Source: Methanobacterium sp. (GTDB taxonomy: Archaea > Methanobacteriota > Methanobacteria > Methanobacteriales > Methanobacteriaceae). From it: a DNA stretch of 29,832 nt. Under the pieces are notes generated by a model, which saw only the letters and a program-made list of their open reading frames with translations, was not told where the DNA came from and searched no databases. Position 1 is the stretch's first letter; every line of letters starts with the position of its first letter. The position numbers and the translations under genes are program-made. The stretch lies in the NCBI GenBank assembly GCA_019084405.1, contig JAHRFX010000055.1, forward strand, positions 1 through 29,832, read 5' to 3'. Shown one piece after another: positions 1-7,880 of the stretch.

Positions 1-167
1 AGTCATGTTAATATATCTACTCTCACTTAATACTTATATTTAACCTCTTTAATTTTGAATTATGGGGTCAGAGGATCTAGAAAATAAAATTTTCAAATTT
101 TTTTTCGCAAACCCTCAACACCCATAAACTTTACAGTCTCTAAATATAAAAACTCTGGAGAGATAGT

Positions 168-1121
168 ATGGAAAAATTTCCCAACCCTAAACTTATTTTA
201 AGTCGATGTATTGAACATGATCACTGTAGATACGATGGTTCACTTATTGGTAGTCCTTTTGTTAAACAGTTGGGAGATTATGTCGAATTTAAAACTGTTT
301 GTCCTGAAATGGAGATAGGATTGGGAGTCCCCAGAAAACCTATTCGTATCATAGAAAAGAATAAAAAATTGCATTTAATCCAGCCCGCCACTGGAAAAGA
401 TGTTACAGAGGATATGGAAGAATTTACTGAAAATTTTTTAAGCCCCTTAGCTGATTTTGATGGTTTTATTCTTAAAAATCGCTCCCCATCTTGCGGAATG
501 AATAATATTAAAATATATCCCGAAGTAGAAGGCCGTCCACGTACTGATGGACAGGGATTTTTTGGAGGAGATGTGTTGAATAAGTTCCCTGAACTGGCCA
601 TAGAAGACGAAGGTAGACTTAGAAATCTTAAATTGAGGGAAGATTTTCTTATTAAACTTTATACGCTCTCCCGATTTAGAGAAATAAAAAAAAATAAGAG
701 ATTTTCTGATTTAGTTGATTTCCAAAGTCACAATAAATACCTCTTAATGGCCTACAACCAGGAATTGGTTCGAAAAATGGGAAGAATGATTGGAGAAAAA
801 AAAGATAATGAAACTGAAGTTTTATATTCTGAATATGAAAAAATGATTTATGATGCATTAAGAAATCCAATTGAAGCCCCTTCCAATATTAATGTTCTCA
901 TGCATGCTTTAGGTCACTTCTCCAAGCAATTAAATGCAGAAGAAAAAGCTTTCTTTTTAGATGCTCTTGAAAAATATCGCCAGGGTGTTATGCCCCTATT
1001 GGTGTGTCTTAACCTACTAAAATCATGGATTATACGCTTTGAAGATGATTATCTAAGGCATCAAACCTTTTTTGAGCCATATCCTGTAGAATTAATACCA
1101 GTTACTACCATTTATCGTTAA
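168..1121 (+). CDS. DUF523 (TudS-like) + DUF1722 (YbgA-like) fusion protein
   Basis: This is a 317-residue two-domain protein. The N-terminal half is a DUF523 domain, the family that includes the thiouracil desulfurase TudS. Its three conserved cysteines are visible at C14 (SRC), C45 (TVCPEMEIGLGVPR) and C109 (SPSCGM); in TudS such cysteines bind a [4Fe-4S] cluster. The C-terminal half (about residues 170-317) is DUF1722, recognisable by HNKYLLMAYN and the closing QTFFEPYPVEL. The ATG at 168 follows a GGAGAG site at 157-162. The photolyase gene starts about 20 bases downstream, the same partnership as ybgA-phrB in Escherichia coli, which hints at a role linked to light or nucleobase damage. 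The family assignment is firm; a sulfur-removal activity on a pyrimidine is inference from the domain. Confidence 0.88.
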   Translation: MEKFPNPKLILSRCIEHDHCRYDGSLIGSPFVKQLGDYVEFKTVCPEMEIGLGVPRKPIRIIEKNKKLHLIQPATGKDVTEDMEEFTENFLSPLADFDGFILKNRSPSCGMNNIKIYPEVEGRPRTDGQGFFGGDVLNKFPELAIEDEGRLRNLKLREDFLIKLYTLSRFREIKKNKRFSDLVDFQSHNKYLLMAYNQELVRKMGRMIGEKKDNETEVLYSEYEKMIYDALRNPIEAPSNINVLMHALGHFSKQLNAEEKAFFLDALEKYRQGVMPLLVCLNLLKSWIIRFEDDYLRHQTFFEPYPVELIPVTTIYR

Positions 1122-1147
1122 AGATATGAATATTAGGGTTGTTTAAA

Positions 1148-2248
1148 TTGATCCAAGAGGATAGAATTAAACATTTAAATGAAAAACCTGCAGTTAAAGG
1201 AGATTACATACTTTACTGGATGCAGTCTTCTCCTCGAAGCCATTACAATCATGCTCTGGAATTTGCCCTGGAAAAGTCCCATCAAATGGATTTACCTCTT
1301 TTATGTTTTTTTGGATTAACCCCTGATTTTCCTGAAACCAACCACCGCCATTACCAGTTCTTAGTGGAAGGATTAAAAGACACACAAAAATCATTACGTG
1401 AAAGAAATATCCAGATGGTGGTCTGGAATAAATCTCCAGAGAAAGGAGCACTGGAAATATCTGAAGGAGCCTCATTAGCCATTACAGATCAGGGTTATTT
1501 AAATATACAACGTCAGTGGCAGGAAGAAGTGGCCAATAATATTGAAGTTCCCCTAATTCAAATAGAAAGTAATGTAGTGGTACCTCTGGAAACTGCATTC
1601 CCTAAAGAGGAATATTCCGCTGGTACCCTGCGCCGTAAAATCCACAAGGTACTGAAATTTTTTATGGTGCCCTTAAAAGAAAGGAAAGTTTATAAAAGCT
1701 CGATGGACTTTGATTTTGATTCGGTGGATATAAGTAATCCGGACGTTATACTCAAAAAACTTAAGGTGGATAAATCAGTTCCGTCCTCTATTTTTACCGG
1801 TGGTACCTCTAATGGTATTGCACTTTTTGAATCATTTTTAAAAAATAAATTGAATCATTTTGCTGATTTGAGGAATAATCCCACTGAAAATTTTTTATCT
1901 GATATGAGCCCCTATCTCCATTTTGGACATATTTCACCACTCTATCTTGCATTGAAAGTTTCTAAAAGAGCTGGCGCCGGAAGCGATGCATATCTGGAAG
2001 AATTGATTATTAGACGAGAGCTAAGCATGAATATGGTTTATTATAATCCAGATTATGATAAATTTGATTGTTTGCCTGACTGGGCTAAAAAAACCCTCCT
2101 GGAACATCGCAATGATCCCCGTGAATATGAATATTCCCTGGAGGAGCTGGAGAATGCCCTTACCCATGATCCATACTGGAATGCAGCCCAAAAAGAAATG
2201 GTTATCACCGGTAAGATGCATGGTTACATGAGGAATGTACTGGGGTAA
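1148..2248 (+). CDS. phrB: class II CPD photolyase, N-terminal part (frame-broken gene)
   Basis: This frame encodes the first four fifths of a class II cyclobutane pyrimidine dimer photolyase, a flavoprotein that repairs UV dimers with light. Family hallmarks include YWMQSSPRSHYNHAL at the start, LSDMSPYLHFGHISPLYLAL, the YYNPDYDKFDCLPDWA stretch and THDPYWNAAQKEM. The frame reads MHGYMR and then runs into a stop at 2246-2248, whereas class II enzymes continue with MYW(G/A)KKILEW. That continuation lies one base further on, in the next frame (2235-2495), so the intact gene would span 1148-2495, about 449 residues, normal for the family. I favour the TTG start at 1148, preceded by AGGGT at a fair distance; an in-frame TTG at 1139 is the alternative. 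Without the C-terminal part the product lacks residues needed for FAD and substrate binding. Confidence 0.85.
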   Translation: MIQEDRIKHLNEKPAVKGDYILYWMQSSPRSHYNHALEFALEKSHQMDLPLLCFFGLTPDFPETNHRHYQFLVEGLKDTQKSLRERNIQMVVWNKSPEKGALEISEGASLAITDQGYLNIQRQWQEEVANNIEVPLIQIESNVVVPLETAFPKEEYSAGTLRRKIHKVLKFFMVPLKERKVYKSSMDFDFDSVDISNPDVILKKLKVDKSVPSSIFTGGTSNGIALFESFLKNKLNHFADLRNNPTENFLSDMSPYLHFGHISPLYLALKVSKRAGAGSDAYLEELIIRRELSMNMVYYNPDYDKFDCLPDWAKKTLLEHRNDPREYEYSLEELENALTHDPYWNAAQKEMVITGKMHGYMRNVLG

Positions 2249-2495
2249 AAAGATTTTAGAGTGGGTTGATGATCCCCGTAAAGCATATGATGTGGCTTTA
2301 TATCTCAATGACAAATATGAGATTGATGGTAGGGATCCCAATGGTTTTACCGGTGTAGCCTGGTGTTTTGGTAAACATGCCCGGGCCTGGAAAGAAAGGG
2401 AAATCTTTGGAAAAGTTAGATATATGAATGATAACGGATTAAGACGAAAATTCAAAATCGATCTTTATGTGGATAAAGTTAAGAATATGTATTAA
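2235..2495 (+). pseudogene. phrB: class II CPD photolyase, C-terminal part (shifted +1)
   Basis: These 86 codons encode the C-terminal end of the class II photolyase: MYWGKKILEW, LNDKYEIDGRDPNGFTGVAWCFGKHARAWKEREIFGKVRYMN and RRKFKIDLYVDKV, all family signatures lining the FAD pocket. The upstream frame ends with MHGYMR at 2233, and removing one A from the AA at 2234-2235 joins the two frames exactly. No ribosome-binding site precedes the ATG at 2235, so independent translation is unlikely. Both halves look undamaged otherwise, so the lesion is either very recent, a sequence error, or a recoding site. It is listed as a broken gene part, not as a gene of its own. Confidence 0.8.
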
Positions 2496-2652
2496 TTTAA
2501 GATAAGGATTTAATTCAAATAAGGATTTTAATTAAAACATCAGATATGTTGTAACCTTAAACTATTTTTGATCATCATGGGCGATTGATGGTTCTTTAAA
2601 ATTTAAGTTATATTATTATGTTTCAAAGGCCTCGATAAAAAAATTTTGTGTA

Positions 2653-2671
2653 TTAATACTATTAGTATTAA
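2653..2671. promoter_or_regulatory. candidate operator upstream of bioY
   Basis: A perfect inverted repeat, TTAATAC - TATTA - GTATTAA, with 7-base arms and a 5-base centre. It lies about 35 bases upstream of the TATA-like box for bioY, a plausible binding site for a dimeric regulator. A biotin-responsive regulator is a guess from the neighbouring gene; the sequence itself only shows the palindrome. Confidence 0.4.
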
Positions 2672-2704
2672 GTTTCGTACTTAAAGCAGTTTATAACTAA
2701 ACTC

Positions 2705-2712
2705 TTTTATAT
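2705..2712 (+). promoter_or_regulatory. TATA-like box for bioY
   Basis: TTTTATAT in an archaeal TATA-box context. It would place a transcription start near 2735 and give a leader of roughly 95 bases before the ATG at 2831. Confidence 0.35.
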
Positions 2713-2830
2713 CAATTTAACCTATTTAATTAAGGAGTTAAATATTTCTTCAAATTTTTAAGATTTAATAAATATGTAGAATATGATAGGTTTCTGTTTA
2801 TACCATTTGATAAGTAGGGAGGAGTTGCTT

Positions 2831-3448
2831 ATGAATATAACTCTAAATAATTATTATAAAAAGCGTTACGATCTTTTTAAATGGAGAACACACCAAACTA
2901 TGGCCAATAAAACAGTTATGGCATTTTTCATGGCCTGTATAACTGGAGTTATGGCCCAACTGGTAATTCCATTGCCCTGGACACCAGTACCTATTACTGC
3001 TCAGACCTTCGCAGTTTTGATTTCAGGAATCATGCTGGGAAAATACTGGGGAGGGTTAAGCCAGCTTTTTTACGTGGCTCTGGGGATTATAGGAGTGCCC
3101 TGGTTTGCAGGAATGACTGGAGGATATGAAACGATTCTGGGAGCCACCGGAGGATATCTAATTGGATTCATACTGGCCGCTTTATTTTTAGGGCATTTTG
3201 CAGATAAATATATTAAATCCCGAAACTTCGTACCTATGCTGGGATTAATGACATTTGCCAGTTTCATCCTGATTTATGTCCCCGGGTTACTGGTACTGGC
3301 TGCCTGGATGTACACCAACACCGGAACCACCCCTGAAATATGGAATTTACTGGCCATGGGATTGTTACCTTTTGTTGTAGGTGATCTAATAAAAATTGTG
3401 GGAGCATCTGCTTTTACAAAAGTAATTGTTCCCAAAGAAGAATTTTAA
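2831..3448 (+). CDS. bioY: BioY family biotin transporter (S component)
   Basis: A 205-residue membrane protein of the BioY family, the substrate-binding S component of ECF-type biotin uptake. The signature ITAQTFAVLISGIMLGKYWGGLSQLFYVALGIIGVPWFAG and the closing PFVVGDLIKI are typical, and about six hydrophobic segments are visible. The ATG at 2831 is chosen because GGGAGGAG ends seven bases upstream (2817-2824); an upstream in-frame ATG at 2783 has no such site and would add a non-family extension. No EcfA or EcfT genes are in the window, so it either uses a shared energising module encoded elsewhere or works alone, as some BioY proteins are reported to do. It is followed after 4 bases by the DUF1284 gene, probably the same transcript. 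Confidence 0.93.
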   Translation: MNITLNNYYKKRYDLFKWRTHQTMANKTVMAFFMACITGVMAQLVIPLPWTPVPITAQTFAVLISGIMLGKYWGGLSQLFYVALGIIGVPWFAGMTGGYETILGATGGYLIGFILAALFLGHFADKYIKSRNFVPMLGLMTFASFILIYVPGLLVLAAWMYTNTGTTPEIWNLLAMGLLPFVVGDLIKIVGASAFTKVIVPKEEF

Positions 3449-3452
3449 TTCC

Positions 3453-3869
3453 ATGAAGAAAGATTTGGAAGAGTTTTCTGATATATTAAATATCAGAGCT
3501 CACCATTTGCTTTGCATCCAGGGCTTTCAGGGAAAAGGTTATAGTCCGGGATTTGTTAAAAATATGGATAAAATAGTTAATTTTCTAAAAAATAATCCCC
3601 AATCCATGTTAAAAGTGATTAGTAGTACTGATGATATTTGTTATTGCTGCCCCCACAATATTGAAAACACCTGTAAACAATCCCCCTGTGCTGAAGATAA
3701 AGTTAAAAAAATGGATCTTAAAACTCCTGACTATCTGGGCCTTGAAGAAAACGATATTAATACTTATGAGCATATCATAAAATTACTATCAAATAGGCTT
3801 GATTTAACTAATCTAAAGGAAATATGCGGTTTTTGTTTATGGATTGAGTTTTGTAATCTACATAAATAG
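3453..3869 (+). CDS. DUF1284 Cys-rich protein
   Basis: A 138-residue protein of the DUF1284 family, recognised by IRAHHLLCIQGFQGKGYSPGFVKNM near the start and the DDICYCCPHN block. It has nine cysteines (residues 21, 63, 65, 66, 74, 79, 125, 128 and 134), several in close pairs, plus the HH at 17-18, which suggests a metal or iron-sulfur site. The ATG at 3453 starts four bases after the bioY stop, with only a weak purine-rich site (AAAGAAG) upstream. A TTG at 3426, overlapping bioY, is in the same frame but adds residues outside the family. The function is unknown. Being co-transcribed with bioY points loosely to biotin uptake or use, but that is inference. Confidence 0.82.
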   Translation: MKKDLEEFSDILNIRAHHLLCIQGFQGKGYSPGFVKNMDKIVNFLKNNPQSMLKVISSTDDICYCCPHNIENTCKQSPCAEDKVKKMDLKTPDYLGLEENDINTYEHIIKLLSNRLDLTNLKEICGFCLWIEFCNLHK

Positions 3870-3875
3870 GTTTAA

Positions 3876-3888
3876 TCTAAAATTTAGA
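3876..3888. promoter_or_regulatory. small palindrome after the DUF1284 gene
   Basis: TCTAAAATTTAGA, six-base arms around a central A, just after the DUF1284 stop and upstream of the aldo/keto reductase promoter. It is too tight for a hairpin, so if functional it would be a protein-binding site. In such AT-rich DNA it may be chance. Confidence 0.2.
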
Positions 3889-3961
3889 CGAATAATAAAA
3901 GTTAGATTAGTGGATTAAAAATAAAGGTTATTCTAAATAAAAACTACGTTGATTTTCGTAA

Positions 3962-3971
3962 TTTTTATATG
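3962..3971 (+). promoter_or_regulatory. TATA box of the aldo/keto reductase gene
   Basis: TTTTTATATG matches an archaeal TATA box. It predicts a start of transcription near 3995 and a leader of about 40 bases before the GTG at 4035. Confidence 0.4.
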
Positions 3972-4034
3972 AACTAAAAAAATGCTAGTTTTATCTTTAA
4001 ATAAAGTGATCCCTAAAAATACCAGGTGGAATAA

Positions 4035-5183
4035 GTGCTTTATAGAAAATTAGGTTCTACTGGAATAAATGTATCGATATTAGGATTTGGAGTAATGAGA
4101 TTGCCTCTTGATGGTAATGGTGCTATTGATCAGGATAAATCATCATCAATGCTTAAATTTGCCATTGAAAATGGATTAAATTATATCGACACTGCTTTTC
4201 CTTACCATGATGGTCAGAGCGAAATATTTCTGGGAAATTTTTTTGAAAGATATCCTGAACTGAAAAAAAAGGTATATATATCCACTAAACTACCCACCTG
4301 GCTCATAAATAGGCCAGAAGACATGGATTATTATTTAAAACGTCAGATGGAAAACCTTAAAGTTGATAAAATTGATTTTTATCTTCTCCATTCCCTGAAT
4401 AAGGATTACTGGAAAAATTTAATGAAATTTAATGTACTGGATTTTTTAGACTCTGCTGTAGCAGAGGGTAAAATTAATTATACCGGTTTTTCATTTCATG
4501 ATGAATTTGACATTTTTTTAGAAATATTAGATTCTTACTCCTGGGATGTGTGTCAAATACAATTTAATTTCATGGATGAAAATTACCAGGCCGGCAGAGA
4601 AGGTTTAAGATATGCCGCTTCCCAGGGATTAGGTACCATAATCATGGAACCTCTGCGGGGAGGATGTTTAACTCGTAATATTCCTGAAGATATTATGGAA
4701 ATATGGGAAATGGCTGATGAACCAAAAAAACCGGTGGAATGGGCTTTGCAATATGTTTGGGATTATCCTGAAACAAATGTGGTATTAAGTGGAATGTCCA
4801 GTTTTAGTCAGGTACAGGAAAATATGAAACTGGCATCAAAAGCTCAGGCCAGTTCATTGACTAAAAATGATTATGAAATAATAAAAGAAGTTAGGAGAAG
4901 TTACCGGGAAAAAATAGTCATTGATTGTACTTCCTGTGGTTACTGCATGCCCTGTCCCGAAGGGGTGGACATTCCTAAAAATTTTAATATTTATAACACT
5001 TATAAAATGTTTGATGACGACAATGGAATAAAAACACATTACCATGGACTTTTAAAAGAAAACCAGCGTGCTTCTCAATGTAAAGAAATGGAAGCATGTG
5101 GTAAATGTAATAATATATGCCCACAGATGATCCCTATACCTCAAACACTGCAAAAAGTAAAAAAAGCTTTTGAAAAAAGATAA
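4035..5183 (+). CDS. aldo/keto reductase with C-terminal 4Fe-4S region
   Basis: A 382-residue oxidoreductase. The N-terminal about 280 residues form an aldo/keto reductase barrel with the usual catalytic tetrad D52 (YIDTA), Y57, K85 (STKLP) and H119 (YLLHS). The C-terminal part carries CTSCGYCMPCPEGVDIP and, about 45 residues on, CGKCNNICPQMIPIP, ferredoxin-like clusters found in the COG1453 type of predicted oxidoreductase common in methanogens and clostridia. The substrate is unknown; electrons probably pass between the clusters and a nicotinamide or deazaflavin cofactor. The start is GTG, supported by AGGTGG at 4024-4029. A small membrane protein gene follows almost immediately. Confidence 0.9.
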   Translation: MLYRKLGSTGINVSILGFGVMRLPLDGNGAIDQDKSSSMLKFAIENGLNYIDTAFPYHDGQSEIFLGNFFERYPELKKKVYISTKLPTWLINRPEDMDYYLKRQMENLKVDKIDFYLLHSLNKDYWKNLMKFNVLDFLDSAVAEGKINYTGFSFHDEFDIFLEILDSYSWDVCQIQFNFMDENYQAGREGLRYAASQGLGTIIMEPLRGGCLTRNIPEDIMEIWEMADEPKKPVEWALQYVWDYPETNVVLSGMSSFSQVQENMKLASKAQASSLTKNDYEIIKEVRRSYREKIVIDCTSCGYCMPCPEGVDIPKNFNIYNTYKMFDDDNGIKTHYHGLLKENQRASQCKEMEACGKCNNICPQMIPIPQTLQKVKKAFEKR

Positions 5184-5206
5184 TAATGTTTAAGGAGAAG
5201 ATTTTT

Positions 5207-5404
5207 TTGAAAAACCGTTTGTTTTATGCTCTGAGTATAGGTATATTATTAGGAGCCCTGGGTGGAGGAGTATTTTTTGTATGGGGCATAGTTATAAATG
5301 GTTTTAATCTATGGTCAGTTATTGAATCCTCCCTTAAAGCCTTTATAGTCTTTAGCGTACTGGGATTTACTCTGGGATTTTTAATTTATCATCTGGAACA
5401 TTAG
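5207..5404 (+). CDS. small two-span membrane protein
   Basis: A 65-residue hydrophobic protein with two predicted membrane spans (LFYALSIGILLGALGGGVFFVWGIVI and FIVFSVLGFTLGFLIYHL). I favour the TTG at 5207 because AAGGAGAAG (5192-5200) sits at good distance before it; an in-frame ATG at 5186, three bases after the reductase stop, would add seven residues but lacks a ribosome site. It is not a family I recognise. Its position suggests co-transcription with the aldo/keto reductase. Confidence 0.65.
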   Translation: MKNRLFYALSIGILLGALGGGVFFVWGIVINGFNLWSVIESSLKAFIVFSVLGFTLGFLIYHLEH

Positions 5405-5472
5405 TAAATTACAAAAAAGTCCCCTATTATTTTTTTAAATGCAATTTTGAAATATTAGCACCGCTTTTTTAG

Positions 5473-5480
5473 AATATACT
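5473..5480 (+). promoter_or_regulatory. TATA-like box for the PepSY protein gene
   Basis: AATATACT within an AT-rich block about 50 bases upstream of the TTG at 5528, a workable distance for an archaeal promoter with a short leader. A T-rich stretch at 5429-5437 just upstream could end transcription of the preceding unit. Confidence 0.3.
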
Positions 5481-5527
5481 AATATTTAACCACTACTTAA
5501 AACATAATAATATAGGGAGGGTTTAAG

Positions 5528-5959
5528 TTGAATACCCGAAATATAATAATATTGCTGGTATTAATCGTGCTGATTTTAGGATCTTTAGTGGCTTACTTAT
5601 TAATTCAAGATTCAAACCCTATTTTTAATAATAACACTATTAACCAGACCAATAACACCACTAATAACAACAGTCCAGACACCGCCAATACTGAAGAAAG
5701 TCAGAAAAATATGATATCCGCTTCAAAGGCCCAATCAATAGCAGCGAATTATATGTCTTCTAGCTCTAATTTTAATAATTTGAGGGCAGGTAATCCTTCA
5801 TTAAAAAGTGGAGTATATTATGTTCCTATGATAACTATTGCCGAAGCACAACATGCCCCTGGAACTATAGTGGGTAATGTTAGAGTGGATGCATATACTG
5901 GAAAGGTGCTGGGAGTTCAAAGCTGGAATATTGATACTGGTGAGCCCATATATGAATGA
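5528..5959 (+). CDS. membrane-anchored PepSY-like surface protein
   Basis: A 143-residue protein with an N-terminal hydrophobic helix (residues 5-26, IIILLVLIVLILGSLVAYLLI), an Asn/Thr-rich linker (about residues 32-60) and a C-terminal domain with PepSY features: ISASKAQSIAANYM at its start and VRVDAYTGKVLGVQSW at its end. The linker holds several N-x-S/T sites that archaea can glycosylate. It is thus probably displayed outside the cell on a membrane anchor. The start is TTG, preceded by GGGAGG (5515-5520) at ideal spacing. Proteins of this layout are frequent in Methanobacteriales; PepSY domains are often thought to inhibit proteases, but no function is shown here. Confidence 0.8.
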   Translation: MNTRNIIILLVLIVLILGSLVAYLLIQDSNPIFNNNTINQTNNTTNNNSPDTANTEESQKNMISASKAQSIAANYMSSSSNFNNLRAGNPSLKSGVYYVPMITIAEAQHAPGTIVGNVRVDAYTGKVLGVQSWNIDTGEPIYE

Positions 5960-6003
5960 GTTCAAAACAAAGTTTTAAGTCTTAAAATTAAAGGTTTAAA
6001 AAT

Positions 6004-6027
6004 AATCACCAGTTATGGTGATTTTTT
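6004..6027. terminator. bidirectional hairpin terminator
   Basis: AATCACC - AGTTAT - GGTGATT forms a 7-base-pair hairpin followed by a T-run on the plus strand, and on the minus strand by ATTTTTA. It sits between the ends of two converging genes (5959 and 6032), fitting a terminator for both. Confidence 0.65.
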
Positions 6028-6031
6028 GGTA

Positions 6032-6859
6032 TTATAATTTACTACCATAACGTTGAATGTGATCCCTGGCTTTTTTATATTTATCTTCTGCAATACAGGT
6101 ATTTGAATCTCTTTTGAAATCAATTCTATCTGTTCCCACTGGACAGACTTTAATACATATTCCACAGGGAGAGCGGTACTCTTTTCTGAGGCTTTTGCTG
6201 CGAAGGGCACATGATTTTTTATCAATTATATCTGGAAAAAATTCGTTTTTCAAGTTTTCAGGAGGTATGGAATTTGCAGGACATTGTTTAAAACATTCCA
6301 GGCACCTGGTACATAAATCATTTGAGTTTAAAGGAGATGGTTCGAGAGGGGCAGAAGTGAATATGGAATTGAATCTAACCCGTGGACCGTATTCAGGAGT
6401 AAGCAGGACATTACTTAAACCGAATGAACCTAAGCCAGCCAGATATGCGGCGTGTTTGTGGGAAAAAAATGCCAGAGGTTTTTTTAAAAGTACTTCAATG
6501 TCCCCATACCCGTCCCGAGGGAGAGAAATAGAGGGATATCCTTTTTCGGTGATAAATTTTGCCAGTTCATAAGCCCTTATATCCAGAAGGTTATTGACTG
6601 TTTTATATAGTTCATGGTAGTATATAGAAGGGGCGGTGTCTATAATAGGCACAGGTAATGATAGTCCAATAACTATCACTGTTTTGCACTCGGGATAAAT
6701 AGATTGTGGCCAGAATTCTTCAGGTATCCATTCCTCAAATTGATTAGGAAGATCTTTTGATTGTTTTTCCCATCTTTCAACCGGGGCAAAACCAACCAGG
6801 GAAATATTCATTTCCTGACATTTAAGTATAATCTGTTTTTTTAATTCATTTAAATTCAT
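6032..6859 (-). CDS. QueG-like double [4Fe-4S] protein
   Basis: A 275-residue iron-sulfur protein resembling the epoxyqueuosine reductase (QueG) superfamily. The N-terminal part is the cofactor-binding-like region (LVGFAPVERW, TVIVIGLSLP, KHAAYLAGLGSFGLSNVLLTPEYGPRVRFNSI). The C-terminal part has ferredoxin motifs with C183, C186, C189, C193 and C232, C235, C239, plus C217, enough for two [4Fe-4S] clusters. QueG itself is bacterial, uses cobalamin and is longer, and archaea make archaeosine by another route, so a true queuosine role is unlikely. A corrinoid-linked electron-transfer or reductive-activation role is possible but unproven. It begins at the ATG at 6859, without a strong ribosome site. 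Confidence 0.8.
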   Translation of the reverse strand: MNLNELKKQIILKCQEMNISLVGFAPVERWEKQSKDLPNQFEEWIPEEFWPQSIYPECKTVIVIGLSLPVPIIDTAPSIYYHELYKTVNNLLDIRAYELAKFITEKGYPSISLPRDGYGDIEVLLKKPLAFFSHKHAAYLAGLGSFGLSNVLLTPEYGPRVRFNSIFTSAPLEPSPLNSNDLCTRCLECFKQCPANSIPPENLKNEFFPDIIDKKSCALRSKSLRKEYRSPCGICIKVCPVGTDRIDFKRDSNTCIAEDKYKKARDHIQRYGSKL

Positions 6860-6929
6860 GATATTAAACTGGATTTAATGGTAACCTAGGGTTATTATAT
6901 CCTCTTTTAATGATGCAGCTTAAAATTAG

Positions 6930-7835
6930 CTATCTATGCTGCAACATTCCCTTTACTTTAGCATCCAGGTTATCTGCATGGTGAAGGGCCACTGCTTCAG
7001 GAATTTTAGGATTTACCGGAGATCCCCATCCATTTTTTACCTCGCCATGGTGGCTTAATATAAGATGTAGAACCTGGTTTGCCAGTTCTTCATCCATGTC
7101 TAATTTATTAATTTTCTCTTTAACCATTTCCGCTGTTATGAATAAATGGTCCAGTAGATCTCCCCGACGGGAGTAACTTATAGACAGGAAGTCATAATCA
7201 TAAGTTTCCATCTTACCGATATCATGCAGGATGGCCCCGGTAAACAGAAGATCCGGGTCAAGCTCCGGGAAAATCTGACAGGTAGTTTTGCAGATTTCCA
7301 GAACCCCCACCGTATGTTCTAGTAGGCCTCCCTTGAAATTGTGATGATAGTACTGGGCCGAAGGATAGATACTGAATTTGGATGTGAATTCCTCATCACA
7401 GAAAAAGGACTTCAGTAATTCCTTCAGTGATTTATTTTCCAGACTTTTAATGGTACTGTAAATTTCCAGAAGCATCAAATCTTTATTCTTGCTGGAAGTT
7501 TGTATATAATCATTTAAATCATATTCTTCTGGTTCAAGTTCCTTGAAATTATTAATTATTGCACTGAAGTTTCCAGAATTTCGTGGGAATTCGCTTACTT
7601 TCCCCATAACCCGGTATATGCTGCCAGATTTAATAGAATCAGATATTTCATCTATATTTTTATCTGGAAAAAGCCTCCCTGCAATTTGACCAGTTTTGTC
7701 AGATAAAGTAAGTTGAAGGTATTTTTTTCCGGTTTTTGCTCTTTTTATTTCTTTATTGGAAATTACAAATTGTGAAATAACTTCCCTATTAGAATTCAGG
7801 TTCTCCACCAGATCTTTCTCATCTTTTTTATACAT
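6930..7835 (-). CDS. YhaM-like OB-fold/HD-domain 3'-5' exonuclease
   Basis: A 301-residue protein with an N-terminal OB fold (about residues 17-100: KKYLQLTLSDKTGQIAGRLFPD and VMGKVSEF) and a C-terminal HD metal-dependent hydrolase domain. HD-type ligands are visible at H174 (LLEHTVGV), H204-D205 (AILHDIGKM), H230, H262-H263 (LSHHGE) and D288 (HHADNLDAK). This order matches the YhaM family of 3'-5' exoribonucleases, which degrade single-stranded RNA or DNA. ATG at 7835 is preceded by AGGAGT at good spacing. It is transcribed divergently from the purC-like gene. The nuclease activity is inferred from the family. Confidence 0.85.
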   Translation of the reverse strand: MYKKDEKDLVENLNSNREVISQFVISNKEIKRAKTGKKYLQLTLSDKTGQIAGRLFPDKNIDEISDSIKSGSIYRVMGKVSEFPRNSGNFSAIINNFKELEPEEYDLNDYIQTSSKNKDLMLLEIYSTIKSLENKSLKELLKSFFCDEEFTSKFSIYPSAQYYHHNFKGGLLEHTVGVLEICKTTCQIFPELDPDLLFTGAILHDIGKMETYDYDFLSISYSRRGDLLDHLFITAEMVKEKINKLDMDEELANQVLHLILSHHGEVKNGWGSPVNPKIPEAVALHHADNLDAKVKGMLQHR

Positions 7836-7880
7836 AATTATACTCCTGTGGCTTATTCTTTATTTCTGGTAAAATAACCT

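Larger units (their letters stand above)
2496..2830 (+). other. gene-free region upstream of bioY
   Basis: 335 AT-rich bases with no convincing gene. Just after the photolyase stop there is an imperfect direct repeat (AAGGATTTAATT at 2504-2515 and AAGGATTTTAATT at 2521-2533). It also holds a 19-base inverted repeat and a TATA-like box, listed separately, which I read as the bioY control region. Confidence 0.5.

Noticed and set aside
2021..2455. 144-codon minus-strand open frame
   Set aside because: Antisense to the photolyase C-terminal region; no family resemblance or start signal.
2504..2533. Short direct repeat after the photolyase
   Set aside because: Two imperfect 12-13 base AT-rich copies only; too weak to call a functional repeat.
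6114..6572. 152-codon open frame on the plus strand
   Set aside because: It lies antisense inside the QueG-like gene, whose cysteine motifs are clearly coded on the other strand.
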